Source of the DNA: Opisthocomus hoazin
Taxonomy: Eukaryota > Chordata > Aves > Opisthocomiformes > Opisthocomidae
Assembly: GCF_030867145.1 (NCBI RefSeq)
Contig: NC_134431.1
Location: forward strand, 10,865,089-10,929,088
Length of the DNA stretch: 64,000 bases
Direction of reading: 5' to 3'
Shown: positions 51,865-64,000 of the stretch, in pieces
How the letters are laid out: each line of letters starts with the position of its first letter
Position numbering within the stretch: the stretch's first letter is position 1
Notes under the pieces: generated by a model
Told to the model about the DNA's origin: nothing
Databases searched by the model: none
Seen by the model: the letters and a program-made list of their open reading frames with translations, nothing else
Program-made: the position numbers and the translations under genes

Positions 51865-54663
51865 TAACGGACAGGGGACGCTTTAGATCCCTGAAGGCAA
51901 GGAGGGAGGTTTTGAAGTTGCACTTTGTAGGTTAAGACGCTCTCCCACCTACCTCCAGAAAAGAGAGGAAGGCTACAAAAAACAAAAGTAGAGAGTGCTT
52001 GGGATTCTGACCTGTCAGTAGTTCCTGTCCCTCTTGAGCCTGGTGGTGATGTAAAGTGAGTAATGTTCTCCATGGGTGGATTATTTTAAATTTTCTCTTA
52101 AGATAAAAGACACACCTAAATCAGTCTTTAAAACAGCTTCCCCTCACCCTCTTTCTTCATTTTGGCAGTAAAATGTTGATGTGATTTATTTTTGTCTCCA
52201 AGAAAAAAAAAAAAGAATGGGAAACTCTTGTTCAGTTTCACTATGCAGAGATTGTTTTTTTTTCCTATGTCTCTCCCTTGACATCATCACTCCATCAATT
52301 TCATCTCTCTGTATGTGGTTATCTATGATTTGCAATAAGTCAGATCACTTACATCTAAATCTTGGGAGCTTTGTTTTGGTTTTGTGTTCATCATTTTCAA
52401 GGAGATGATACAAGTCCGTGATACCCACATAATTTTCATGTGGTTAAACCACTGGCAGCTTTTGTCTTACTTCTGGATTAAGATCTACATTATTAGTCAT
52501 TTACACGTCTATAACAGGCCAGAAACAAGTATTGTTAATGCTATTAACAATTAGAAAAATTATTTTTCAAGCTTGATTAAGATGACATTGCAAAGTGAAC
52601 TACTTAGTAGGGAATAAGTTTCCTTAAAGTATTAGTTCATGTCAGCTGGATTCTGCTGGTTTTATCAAGTGCTAGTGGTGTTAAATAAGAAATAAAGACC
52701 TGCCAATTAAAAGAACAAGTTTCCTTGTATAGTGTTGTATGGTAGACTGTGTATTTTTGTAACTGAGTACTAAGCCTGTTAGTTCTTGCAAGGAAAAAAG
52801 AAACAACTTGTGTTCTTCGCTACTTGCAAGTCATTCTGTTTCCTTCAGGCATCTTCACCTGAAATTAAACACTTGTTTTAATACTGATCTCTCTTGATTC
52901 TTGCACATATCGGTAGCTTGCTTAAAGCAGCGAAATAATTTAGGTGTTTTCCTACTTGGAGATTAATCACAGCTTTTGTGGAAGCGTCTTCTTAAGTGTC
53001 TCTTCCTGTAGGCCTTGCCTTGCTAGCTCAGCTCTGTCACATATCACAGTGTTGTGGAAATCGTGGGCTTTCACTTCCTTTTTACAAAGAGTTGCCGTAG
53101 TTTTGCATTTTTTTAAGTTTTGTAATTAGCAATAACAATTTTCTCTAGTATATAACTCCTAATTTTCATTATGATTTTTAATCTTGTGTAGCAGTTGTAC
53201 CAAATGAGACTAGAATAATGGTGAATGCAAAATAAGGTATTTGTATAGTCTTGTAGAAGATTTTGTGAAGTGAAAGCTTTGAAGCATATGCTGCATGACT
53301 TAATATTATTCTGCCTGATTTGAATGTATCTTGTAAACAGCTATGAAAGACTTTAGTTTTACTATTGAAATACATTTGCCATTCTGCTGTTTTTGTTTTC
53401 CCTTATACACTGATTGTTTTCCCTTTGTAGAGTTTTTTTTCAGTATTCTGAAGCTGGCACAGGAGGACATGGTACTGAAGAACCTGTTAATTTTCAGCAA
53501 TATTGAAATGTTCCTGCTGGAGACTCTAATGTTATAAAGAGCTGTGTGGTTTTCTGGTTTGGCTATTTTTAAAGTTTTCTATGCCTACCTTTTCATCTTA
53601 ATGACATCCTAGGAGAGCACTTCAAATTCCAGCTCAGGCAGCTTAACTTTTTGAGTGAAAGCAGAATGCTTTTTGGAAAACTTTGTAGAAGAGATTTAGT
53701 GCAAAATTTTCTTTTTTCGTGTTCTTTAATGAAGTGTGATAAGTTAAAAGACTATGTTCATATCTTGTGAGCCTGAACAATTGACGAAATAAAATACCTG
53801 ACCCAAATCTTTTTAGCAAGGAGAGATACTGGTATTAAAAAAAAAAAATCTCTGGGAAAAGCGAGTAAATTGTTATAAGGTTGAATGGGATCATAATGCT
53901 AAGGCAAAATGAAAGAAGGGGTGATGGGAAGAGTTACAAAAGCTGATTTTATTTCCAGCGTGGAGTAAAGTGGGAGAAACAAAGGCATTTAAAGGGAAGT
54001 GGTGAGAAAGGGATATTACTATGGGTACAGTATATACTGCATAAAAGAAAGTCTGAAAGGAAAGCTAGCTTCAAAGCTAAACTGTGTATTTTTTTTCCCC
54101 TGAGTTACAAAATCAAGTTATGGCTTTAATTTTGGTTTTGTTTTTGTTTTCTTTCAATAAATGAGCAGGAGAATCAACAGTGTATATATGGGAATATTAA
54201 AATGTCATCTGGAAGTGGTTCTGTTGCGCCTTTGGCTAAGGTTTCATAAGTTAACACTACCACTGAAAGACCCAACATGTCTCTTCCTCTCACTACCTGT
54301 TTTCTTTGTCAGTGCTAGCCTCAACATGGCTGTGTAATGAGTTGAGTGGACGAACTGATCTGAGCTAAGATGATATGGCAAAGAAATTAACAGTTAGCTT
54401 TCAACCCAAAACAATTTCCTGATTCCTTCCACTGTGGATGTCTGTCCTCTCACATGCAGAGGGTTGGCTTTAGAGGCATACGTGAGTGATGGAAAAGGGT
54501 AGACTACTTTTATTGCCAATGCCAGCTTATATAATTTTAAAGCGATTGTGAAATTAGTGTTAACTAAGAAACAGTTGTCACCCCATATTTTCATCATAAC
54601 TTTGAAATGTGTTCAGTGGGTTTTATTTCAGATCATAATGATAAATATACAGTGAGTTCTATA

Positions 54664-54718
54664 ATCACCTGGAAAGAGCTTGTATGGTCTGTTTAGTACG
54701 TACCTACTTCCAGGTGAT
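54664..54718. repeat. 11-bp inverted repeat in BCAS4 intron 1
   Basis: ATCACCTGGAA (54,664-54,674) is reverse-complemented by TTCCAGGTGAT (54,708-54,718), with a 33-base spacer. Each arm contains a CAGGTG/CACCTG E-box, so two E-boxes face each other. Confidence 0.75.
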
Positions 54719-57700
54719 AGTAAGTATGTTGTTGATACTGCAGTTTGCAACAGGCCCCTCTTAACCATTTCTGAAGGTATCTTAAATACATTGAGCCCTT
54801 CAAATGTTGTTTTTCTCTTTTGCAATTCATATGGAACTGCAAAATATTTGCGGTTGAGTCCTTTTTAAACATAGTATTTTGGCTTTTTAATGCCTAGTGT
54901 GCTTTTATAGTAGCATGATTGGCATAAAGTGTTAAGTGGTTTGTTTGCCTCTATTTTCCATTGGTTCTTGCTGTTGTCTTCTGTTACATTTCAGGCTATG
55001 TAGCACTTAGAGTAAAGATTAAGGACTGTGAATCTGTTTTGAATTAACTTATTCTTAGTGGTGTCAATGAACTTTGTTCCCGTCCTCTAACAGATGCTAT
55101 TCCAATGTTTGAATCTTTGTGAGCATTATGAATGCAAGATGCTCAAGGCAGATATTAGAAGGGCCAGTAATGTCAGCAAGCTGCCTGCCTGAAGCATGTC
55201 TGCAGCTTTAGTCAGAGCAGGACAGGAACCTCTACACCTAATGCAAGTAGATATTTCTTTAATGCATCTTCTTCAAATTAGTGGAATTTGCACCTGCTTT
55301 ACAGTCGTGCATTTAATGATTGCTACCACTAAACGGCCTTTTCAAAGCTGTAAGTTTGATATCAGTTTTAGATTGTCTCTGTGCTAGTCCTGAACATGTG
55401 GCTGTGTCAGTGGCCTCAGGCTTGTGAAACTGACTGTGCACACAACTTGCTAAGAAATGTCAGAGTTTGACAGAATTGTTCTGTAGGCCATCTGATGATT
55501 GCACCACGCAGGGAGGTCGCTCTGCTGTAGAATACACTTAACAAAAAAGCTAGCAATTATGTTTCTCTGCCTTATGAAGACTTCAAGAAATCAGACTCTC
55601 AGACTCAATGCTTACAGGTTTTTCAGAAATGTATTGCAGTAATGTGAAGTCACTGAGAACTCTTTCTTATTTGAAAAGAACGCATTTTTCTGTTGTTTAG
55701 CAGTGATCTTTCCAGAGTTAGCCTATGTGCAGTAAGGAGGAAGAGCGCTCGTTCTTTCTGAGGAGAAATTAGATGTGAAAATTCTGTTCCTTTATTTAAG
55801 CATGCAAAGGAGCAGCAGAAGGAAAACAGCTTTTCCACACAGAGATCTTTACCTCAGATAGATGTGGAACAGATTGTTAGCTGATGTAAACTTGTGTTAG
55901 CACCACTGAAATCCATGCATTGATTTAAAGCATCTGTGGATCCTTCTTGATAAACCTGTGGAGGTATTGAGATTTCTTCTGTTCAGATATGTACACAAAA
56001 AAGAGGCAGTGTAACTTTTGTGGGTAGGCTTTAACTCTTGTATCAGTAAAATTACACTGTGAATATAATGTGATTGTTTATGCCACCATGGAGATCTCAC
56101 ACAGAGTTTGAGAGACACAAGCATTTTAGGGAAGAATCTGAATAGTCTGACAGGTGTGGTCACTAAGCTGACCTCAAGATGCCAGCTGCAAACAATTTCT
56201 CTGAGACAATATGTATCATCAGCCTTAGTTCAGTGCTGCTCTAACATAGTTGCAGGGCTTCTGGGCCAAGTTGGGTCACATTCCTGCTACTCGGGACATG
56301 GCCTGAGCTCATATCTGCATTCTGCTGAATAGGCATTTAACTTCAGCCCACGTTATGTCCCATATGTATGTACACATACATGTTTGCCCTTGTGAAAACA
56401 GCCATGTTTAAGCACATTTCTTCCATAGCATAATTTGTTCTTTCTAGTTTTTGAATCACTGTTCTGGAAGTGACTAGGAGTTGAGTCCTTCCCCAGCTTG
56501 CACGATTGCAGACCTAGAATAGAGCACTCACTGGACACAGTGGATTTCGTCTCCTGGGTTCATGTGATTGCTCCCTGGATGACTTCTAGCAGCCTTTCCG
56601 AACACCCTTTCTAGAGTGGTGCATGTACTTTGTTGCCTCACTAGTAATTTGTGTTTCTCTTTTGCCTCTCCTCTCTGGTTCTCTGGCAAAAGGCTTTTGC
56701 CTTCCCTGTTGACATCTTTTTAGTGTTGGTGCAGAAGCTACCTCCAGGAATACCTCCATACCCGAAATCATTCTCTCAAATCTGTTGCAGAAGTTGGCTG
56801 CAAATAGGTCTCCAGAGGCATAACAACACCTCCTTTGAGCTGGGAAGTTGACTCAGGCTCTGTAGAGAATGGCATTCGCACCATTTATGTGGAATAGCTT
56901 TCATAAAGTAAAAGAGGAGTTGCATTCCAGTGACCATCTTCAGCCTATGCAAAGCACAACCTTTGGGGTGAACTTGTGTGTACGCTGCTCTTAACGTTTG
57001 CTTCAGTCTAAATCAAGAGTCTTGCATTTTGTATTCTACCTCTTGCTTACAAAGTGCATTTGTCATCTTACCTGTTCTTCCTCTTCCAGCACCCTTTCTT
57101 CTATCTAATGCCTTTTAATGCCTTTACATGGTAGCAATGCCCTTTGCCATGTTGTTCCAGGCAAGAGTGATTGTACCTATTTGAGGAGGTCCTTGAGCAC
57201 TTTTATGAAGGGCAAAAAAAAAATCCTGGAGTTAGCCCAGCTGTTGGATTGATAACTACAATTTGTATTTCAGTGGCTACTCAAGTTTCCTTAATTTCAT
57301 TACCAGGTGAAAGGATAAGAAACTTTATTTAGGAACAAGATAATTCCTTACAGCCCAGATAAAAAAAAAGTCTGCTAAGGCAGCTTTTGTTCTTTTTCTG
57401 ATTTTACGATGACGATTTAAGCAAAGTAGCCCCAACAAATGGGACAACTTCACTTTGTTTGGCTTTGTTTAAAAAAAAAAGCAAAAAGAAAACAATTTTC
57501 ATCAGGTTCATTATTTTAATGTTGGAGAATTAGATGTGATTAGGATACGAGAATAGATTCAGGATTTTAAAAATTATTTAAATTACAGTGCAAATGCAGG
57601 ATTTGGGGTGGCCTTTTAATTTTACTGATTTGCAATTCTGTCTTTGAACTCTGTTCCATTTGTTTCTAAAAATGCGCTCAGAATAGAAGGTTTGTTCTTG

Positions 57701-57987
57701 TAGTTGCAATTCTTTACTGGGATTTTGTGAACAACAGTCTTTAATTCTAAACTTCAGTTAAGAGTGAGAGTCTATCGGCTTTTGTCCTCTGCAGAGGTGG
57801 GTATGCCTGGGCTCTTGGCTTTAAGCAGACGCTCTCGTAGCTGTTGAGTTTTTCTGGAGTTCTGAATATGGGCTTCTTTTCCGATATGGGGAAAATCATT
57901 CAGTGGCTGCCAAAATCTGACCTTCTGAGCAGCTCCTGATTTTCTTTCATAGTGTTCTCTCCACTTCAGAACAGTCAGAGAGCCTTG

Positions 57988-58010
57988 GTTTGTTTTGTTT
58001 TGTTTTTTTT
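57988..58010. repeat. (GTTTT)n simple repeat
   Basis: Short TTTTG pentamer repeats run into a T tract, about 570 bases upstream of BCAS4 exon 2. A simple low-complexity tract. Confidence 0.6.
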
Positions 58011-58575
58011 CTTTTAGTATTTGCTAATGGGTTGGAGTTTGGGGGGTTTAACCATTTTTCTATCAGTGAATAATGTGGGCTGTAACTTCAAATTGACTTC
58101 TATAAATCACGCTTTGTCGTTACATCGCAGTAAAAGTGTTAGAATAAACCTTTCTGCCTCAAAACTTGAGTGAGAAGCTCGGCAAGGAACTTTTGCTGAA
58201 GTATGCATTGACAGTATAGGTTGAGGAGCCTGATGGCACAGAACTCGTTGTGAGATCTAGAACTTGGAATCTGTGTGAAGGCACTTACTTCATCGCTGGG
58301 GTCACTTCCTGGTGCTGGGCAGCAAGTCCCTCCCACAGCCTCCAAACTGTACACATTCAAGACAACGAATTCTGTGCATCTGGTTTTTGAACTGTTGAAG
58401 CTGGTGATGCAGTGGTTGCCTCACAACTCCCCAGCGCAGCCTGGGCTCCCCAGCAGGACGGCAGAGGCGGCAGGGCCGGGCGGCGGTGTGGAACCAGGCC
58501 GACACGCAGCCCTCCGGCCGGCCTGGGCCCACCCAGGCCCCAGCCTGGCCCCCGTGACCGTTTTTCTCCCCCCAG

Positions 58576-58647
58576 GTGAAAGAGGTGGAAGAGACAATCG
58601 ACGAGCTGCTGGGGAGGCTGGACGAGTTCTGCGGGATAACGGACGCG
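58576..58647 (+). CDS. BCAS4: BCAS4 exon 2 (residues 36-59)
   Basis: This 24-codon phase-0 exon starts after TTTTTCTCCCCCCAG and ends before GTACGT. It reads VKEVEETIDELLGRLDEFCG then ITDA, closely matching the human BCAS4 stretch KEVEETI..LLRLEEFC that begins the helical, coiled-coil-forming part of the protein. The next exon should carry the SDTSQ-ILEENIP region, but I could not find it before base 64,000. The gene therefore runs out of the window. Unusually, this exon sits at the start of its own CpG island. Confidence 0.9.
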
Positions 58648-58762
58648 GTACGTGACCCGAGGCCCTGCCGCCGCCGGCCCTGAGGGCGGGAAAGCGGCCG
58701 CGGCGCGCACGCGCGCAGGGCGGCCATCTTGATGAGCGCGGCCGCCGCGGGATGGGCCGCGT

Positions 58763-58780
58763 CCACCAGGTGGCGCCAGG
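58763..58780 (+). promoter_or_regulatory. CTCF motif (near-ideal)
   Basis: CCACCAGGTGGCGCCAGG matches the CTCF core CCASYAGRKGGCRS at every core position. It has the same + orientation as the candidate at 21,243. The CpGs inside and around it could make binding methylation-sensitive. Confidence 0.65.
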
Positions 58781-59080
58781 GCGCGCGCAGGCGGGCCGCC
58801 CCCGCGGGCACCGCCCCGCCGCCGGGCGAGGGCGGGCGGGAGCGCGGGGCGGGGCATGCGGGGCGGCTCGCGCCGGTTGTGCCCTCCGCGGGCGGGGCAG
58901 CGGTCCGCGGCGCCGTTCACTCCGGTGCGTGTTTTCCATGGCCCGTCCCGTTGCCTGGGTGGTGGTACGAGGCCTTCCGAGGAGCCTGCTCCGGTGCCTC
59001 GCCGGCTGCGTCGTTGTGAGGCAGGGCGCTGGGCTGGCCGAGATCCGAGCCTTACCCTGAGGTCCACGGCCACCGGCCCC

Positions 59081-62000
59081 TAATTCAGGGCGCCTGTGCT
59101 AGGTGCTCTGCAGGTGCCACAAGCCAGTTGTGTCTACTGAGGGTCTGCAGGCAGAGTATGGGGGAGAAGTTGGTACGGGTGGAGTAATGAGTGGGGAGTG
59201 TAATTAACGATGAGGGTGTGAGTGATAGACAATGCAACATTCGTAGCAGGCCGATTATCTTTGCCGTTGTCAGTACCTGATTGTTGGGGACAAACCATTT
59301 AGAGCAAGAGGTGTGTGGTACTCTTTAGCTTCCCCAGGCTTTCCGCATGAAGTGGTGCTGTCTGAAGGCCACGTGGGTTATGGTGTTCACGTAAAAATAA
59401 TGAATGGGATTTTTGCAGTCAACTTTTCTTTCCTTTCTTAGGCTAAAAAATGTGAAATTAGGTGGAGGAACTGGTGTTGCATGTTAACCCTTCCCAGGTG
59501 TTTCATAGCACGCTAGCTCAGATAGCATGGACCAAATTTACCTAGAGGGGCTTCCTCTTATAATCATCGAAGCGCAGACCATCTTGCCTTCTGTTAGCAC
59601 CTACCACAACATTTTTCTATGTCTTCAAGCATCTTGTATAATGCACGTCACTGGCAAATACAATGCTTGCTAATTGTATTGAATGCACTTCTAATGGCAA
59701 GAGGTGACCAGCCAACATCTCCTCAGGGACTTGTTCCCTATGAGCTATTTTGTTGGATAATTCTTAGGAAGTGTGTAGATAAATGGACAGGATAAAGTGA
59801 AGCAGATAAGAAAATTATGTGACCAATTATGTTTCTTGGGCAGTTGGAAAGCAATCTTGTGGCTTTATTCTCACCAGCTTTGGTGCAAATGAAAGGCATT
59901 GGCATGCTGGCCTTTCTGCATGTTGTCTTCTGTTTACAGAACAAATGCTGATACGGCCTTCAAAGTATCTTTCCACTTTTCTGTTCATGTATCCCGGTGG
60001 TGTTTGGAGAAATGTTTTTACTCTCAAGGACAAAACTCATAAGTCAAAGCAGTCTGGTGTGGTCTGCAAGAACCCACTGAAAACTCAAATTAACATGTTT
60101 GACACAGTTCATGAAAATATAATCAGCTAACTAATTATTATTATCATTTTGTTATGAGACAGATCTTTCTTGCACCTTGGATGTGAATTCTGCATGAGAG
60201 AAGTGAGGCCATCATGCTTGTTCTAGGTAAATGATCAGCAATACGGCCAGTTATTAATATTTTTTCAATTTTTATCAGAGGTTTCTGGTTTTGTTGTTGG
60301 CATGTCTTACTTATGGAAAGGAGGCATCATTGCTTCCAGAAGGAAGTGACATAGAGTGGAAAGAAACAAAAGCTTGCCTCATCAAAGTCTCATATGGTTA
60401 GTAGGGGACTTAAAAGGAGAAATAGCTGCCTTGTAAGAATGGTTCAGTATTAGTGGCTGTTTAGGCAGTTCATTTTCCATTCAGCTTTTGACAAAAATAG
60501 CTGTAAAGGAGCATGTGAACCTCAGAGCATGCAGTCTATTTTTTGATACATCCTGGCTTACATTTGTCAGCTTTAGATTCTCTAGTATGGCACATTTAGT
60601 CTGTGCAAAATGTGGAATACAAGGGATTGGTTTCTTGGGCCAAAAAATCCTTTGAGTTCATTCCTGAAGGGTGATGATTGCTTCAGTGATACGACATCAC
60701 CTGCTCAAAGCAAGTGGTTTGAATCAGTAACTCTTCACTGCTGATTGTAGTCTGTCTCATTTACTGTTAAGTTCATTCACTCAGTTCTTCAGTTTGGGAG
60801 CTTACACTAAGATTTTGTATGTACCTTATGCTTTTTCCCATCAATCAAGCATGCACCTTACTTTTTTGGCTCCCATATAGGGAAGATGGTGAGCTTGTTC
60901 AGATGGATCTAGTGAGCTTTTAAACCTCCTGTGAGACTGCTTCTCTTGCCAACCTTTTCTACAAAAACCACTAGCCTAGTTTCAATACACTATTTTTGCA
61001 TTGCCCCTGAAAACGTTTTTGCACAACCTGCAGGCTGTGAATAATTTCCTACTATGCAGATTATTGACCTTATCTGGGAACATCAAAGCACTGCAGTCAG
61101 TGTGCTGATTCTGTGCCTTTCTATCCAGTACCTATGATGTAAAGTTCCTTTCAGCAGCACATCAAGTGGTATCTGGGAATCTGATAGATATAATGTAGTA
61201 TTTTGGACTGATTCCACCTTCTGTGCCTAGCAATAATTTGGTCTTTTGTCTATGCCAACAAAAGGCAAGGGGAATCTTGCTTATTTCAGTTGGGCATTCA
61301 TTAAGGTATTCACATAGAGAGATTTGGCTTTTCTCCTTTGAGTGTGCTGCTGCTTTTTACTTACAAGTACTCTTGGTGCATACATTTGAATATTGCAATG
61401 AGCAAAAGCCTGGATCCTCAGTGCTAGGAAGACAAAATGCTATTTCCAGTGTCACAGTGTTGTACCTGGCTAGGCACAGCATGGCACATAAAATGGACAC
61501 TCGTACAATAGGTACGTTACGGTGACGATGTAAATACAGTTCAGCATGCCTCACAGTTGCCTGGAGCATCTTGCAATGAAAAGACTGTGCAAGAAGAATT
61601 TTAGTGCCAATTATTTGACTTTTTGTGTTGTCTTCCTTAGGGCACTGACATCAACAAAGTAAATGAGTGTCTTTTAAGTGGCTTCACAGCCTCTCAAGTA
61701 TAATTATCAAATGGTGATCTTTAAATGAGCTACAATTTGAACCAGTGACATAAAAGCAAAAAACATTCATCCTAATAACCAGACTCTTGGAAACAATATG
61801 AGAACAGCATATACATGGGTCATTGTTGGTTGCCTTTTTAGATATAATTCTTTGTGCTTCTTGTATATCTTGAAGCATGATTGAAAATGATATCTATTCA
61901 GACACGCACAGCTGGTTTAGTTACATGTGGAAAATCACTGCTTCCATTTCTTTGCCTCCTACTGCTTGAAGAAGATGTATGGATAGATACAAAGTCTCTG

Positions 62001-64000
62001 CTTATATTTGATACTCCTTCTTTTTTTTGATACGCATGTTGAACCTCTAGCATCCTTGCCAGTTTGTAAAAACACAGGTTAGCGGTTCTGAATCCATTGA
62101 ACCTTCTTGCAGAACTTGCCCCAGGGAAATGATGTGTCTGTAAATCGTGTTTTATTATGGTTCCACAGGCCAGCTGCTAACTGCTTATCTTTGTCTCACG
62201 GAATTCCAGTCTGGGAACCTCTTTCCTGAAGCCCTAGGTGTGAAAACTGGTTTCATCACCGGGCAAAAGAGAGGAAGGGGTCATTTCGTTTGGTTCGCTA
62301 GGGTTTGCTAACTTGTCCGGAATATACCAACCTCAGTTTTATTTTTTCTCACCACTGAGCTGTTCAGTTTAGAGTGGTTAATGTCACTTGTGATCCTTTT
62401 ATGTTACTCTGTGTTAACATATGGGATTGAAGGCTGAAAAAATAATAGATGCTTTCAAACAAGTCCCTGCGACAACTAGAATTTCCACAGTATCTTTGAC
62501 TCTAGCAACGTTTTTTTTCTTCTGACAAAAGAATACTTTTACAAAATAACAAAATAACGAGAATCTGTGCTTGTTTAATTGGTACAGGTTGAACTGCAGT
62601 GTATGCAAGGATTAGGTCTCGCTGTCCTACGTGCAATGTGCCATTCCTGGTTTGTGTTGTAATTCATCATTCATACTCTGGTTGTGCTGTCTCCTTACTG
62701 ACTTTGGTGCTGTTGGTTTGCTATCTCCTTGAGCTTAGTCTTGCTGACTTGAATTAGAAACCAAAGCTCAATCAAACCTTCCCTCCTTATCTCCTCCTCT
62801 AATTAGCATAATAAAATCTAGGAAGAGGAGTACAGGTTTTTTCCCCGTGGGCGGCTGTGCTCTGGTCCTTCTGCTGAGCACTTGGCTACATCTTGAGAAG
62901 GATGAAGTAAAATATATTGCACAAGGGGAAATAAATCTTATTTTATAATGTCGGGTTTCAGACCAGTCCTGCTTTCTCTGGCTCATGAGGTTGCTGTACC
63001 AAGAGAATCATTTCCCTTTGTGATGTGCCGACTCCTCTGTCACTGTGGTTCTGCAGACTGCTGCAGAATGTCTATTCTTGAATCATATTTGCATATCATT
63101 TCATTTCATTGCAGGCTGCTTGCTGGAAGATCAGCTCTCTTGTGTCTTGTATTGGTCGTTTGCTTTTACCCTCAAAGAAAGCTTAGATTTGTTCTGTGTC
63201 TGCCCTGACCTTGTGTTGATAGTTTCTGTATTTGGTCTGTAAAACTTCTCCCTCTTTCTGGCTACGTCCCAAACTGTGTTTATATTTACAGTAGTTATCT
63301 AGAATTTAGCTCTAAGAGTGGCTTTTCGATAGTTGTTTCTCAGACCAACATTGGCAAACAAGTTAGCTACCTTATCTTTGGAAAGTCCAGGCTCAAATTT
63401 TAATCTGATGTAGTTTACCTGAGTATGAACCTCACCTGAGACAGATCACTAATCTGTTTCTTCACATGTGCTTTATGAGAGGAGGGGATTTTGCCTATCA
63501 TTGACTCAAAATAATTCGATAGAACAACCTGGGAATTCATCTGCTTCAGCTCCTTCATTATGTATTCATTCTGTGTTTTTGTTTAACATTAGGAAATACA
63601 AGTCTGACTCCATTCACAGGGATCCTGCCTGAGTGTCTGTGCTCACTTTCATTGGATATAAAGTACATACTGTAAAGATAACAGAATGTGTTTGTGTCTA
63701 CAGTTGTGTCACTGCTGGGGCAGGTGTTTGTATATATCTTTGGTGGATGTAGTGCTGAGACCAGTAATACAGGAGTTACTGTTGGTTTGTTTACAATAGA
63801 AAGCTACTACTGTTTTGATATGTCTATTTGATCTCCTATTACAGAGCACTGATAGCACTATAAAAGCACTTAATCTGCAGGTGCTTATTCTGGTAATAAA
63901 AATACCATAAAATCTTACTGTGAGTCATTTTATATGTATATAGCTTTGTCTACACACAGCTTTTAAAAACACAACTTCTTTAAAAAAACAAACAAAAACA
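59081..64000. other. BCAS4: BCAS4 intron 2 (partial), no exon recognised
   Basis: Ordinary AT-rich intronic sequence. I looked on the + strand for the next conserved BCAS4 block and for good acceptor-plus-frame combinations and found none. Short open frames (up to 103 codons) resemble no family. The window ends inside this intron. Confidence 0.6.

Larger units (their letters stand above)
51014..58575 (+). other. BCAS4: BCAS4 intron 1
   Basis: The intron is 7.56 kb, with GTAGGC at the 5' end and CCCCCCAG at the 3' end, joining two phase-0 exons. It contains the tail of the promoter CpG island, a poly-T tract, a perfect 16-bp inverted repeat at 51.8 kb, and otherwise AT-rich sequence with short chance frames. 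I see no nested gene. Confidence 0.8.
58430..59080. promoter_or_regulatory. CpG island over BCAS4 exon 2
   Basis: A GC- and CpG-rich block of about 650 bases begins just before exon 2 and extends 430 bases into intron 2. It contains CGGCCATCTTG (58,721-58,731; YY1-like, in minus-strand sense CAAGATGGCCG), a near-ideal CTCF motif, and many GCGC strings. It could be an internal promoter in either direction or an insulator element. Long open frames in all phases here reflect composition, and I see no recognisable protein besides exon 2. Confidence 0.7.

Noticed and set aside
58302..59073. Minus-strand frames of 169-238 codons opposite BCAS4 exon 2
   Set aside because: They are compositional shadows of the CpG island with no domain resemblance; an antisense transcript remains possible but the protein is unsupported.

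Overview
The window is vertebrate nuclear DNA, almost certainly from a bird. It contains CR1 LINE copies with typical avian 3' ends, short introns and GC-rich CpG islands in an AT-rich background. It also carries PARD6B followed by BCAS4 on the + strand, the same order as at human 20q13. No bacterial, viral or CRISPR features are visible. About 98% of the window is non-coding, and most short open frames in it look like chance or GC-rich shadows.

Layout. Positions 1-13,980 are AT-rich and hold no recognisable exon, apart from MIR-like fragments and a short U2 snRNA-like relic at 12.38 kb. A CpG island at 13.99-14.96 kb has no obvious coding gene. It has good minus-strand splice donors and may be the first non-coding exon of a leftward gene; by synteny RIPOR3/FAM65C is the candidate. 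Positions 17.75-19.21 kb hold a 5'-truncated, frame-broken CR1 LINE on the + strand with an internal deletion in its reverse transcriptase.

The PARD6B CpG island spans 25.2-26.6 kb and contains a 31-base G run and a CCT repeat. PARD6B coding exons lie at 26,070-26,135, 31,033-31,255 and 39,782-40,611 and join to a 372-residue protein with PB1, semi-CRIB and PDZ domains. A second, minus-strand CR1 fragment sits in intron 2 (37.12-37.9 kb). A long 3' UTR has candidate pony(A) signals at about 41.78, 44.43-44.45 and 44.68 kb.

The BCAS4 CpG island spans 50.45-51.55 kb. Exon 1 coding is 50,909-51,013 and exon 2 is 58,576-58,647. Exon 2 lies at the edge of a separate CpG island (58.43-59.08 kb) with a near-ideal CTCF motif and a YY1-like motif. 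I could not find exon 3 before the window ends, so BCAS4 is partial.

PARD6B encodes the aPKC/CDC42 polarity adaptor. BCAS4 encodes a small coiled-coil protein related to the BLOC-1 subunit cappuccino. They are neighbours by conserved synteny, and nothing here suggests they work in one pathway. I did not find a previously undescribed system. The most interesting signals are regulatory or structural: the exon-2 CpG island, the orphan island at 14 kb, the G-run promoter, the CR1 deletion, the U2 relic and a perfect 16-bp inverted repeat in BCAS4 intron 1.
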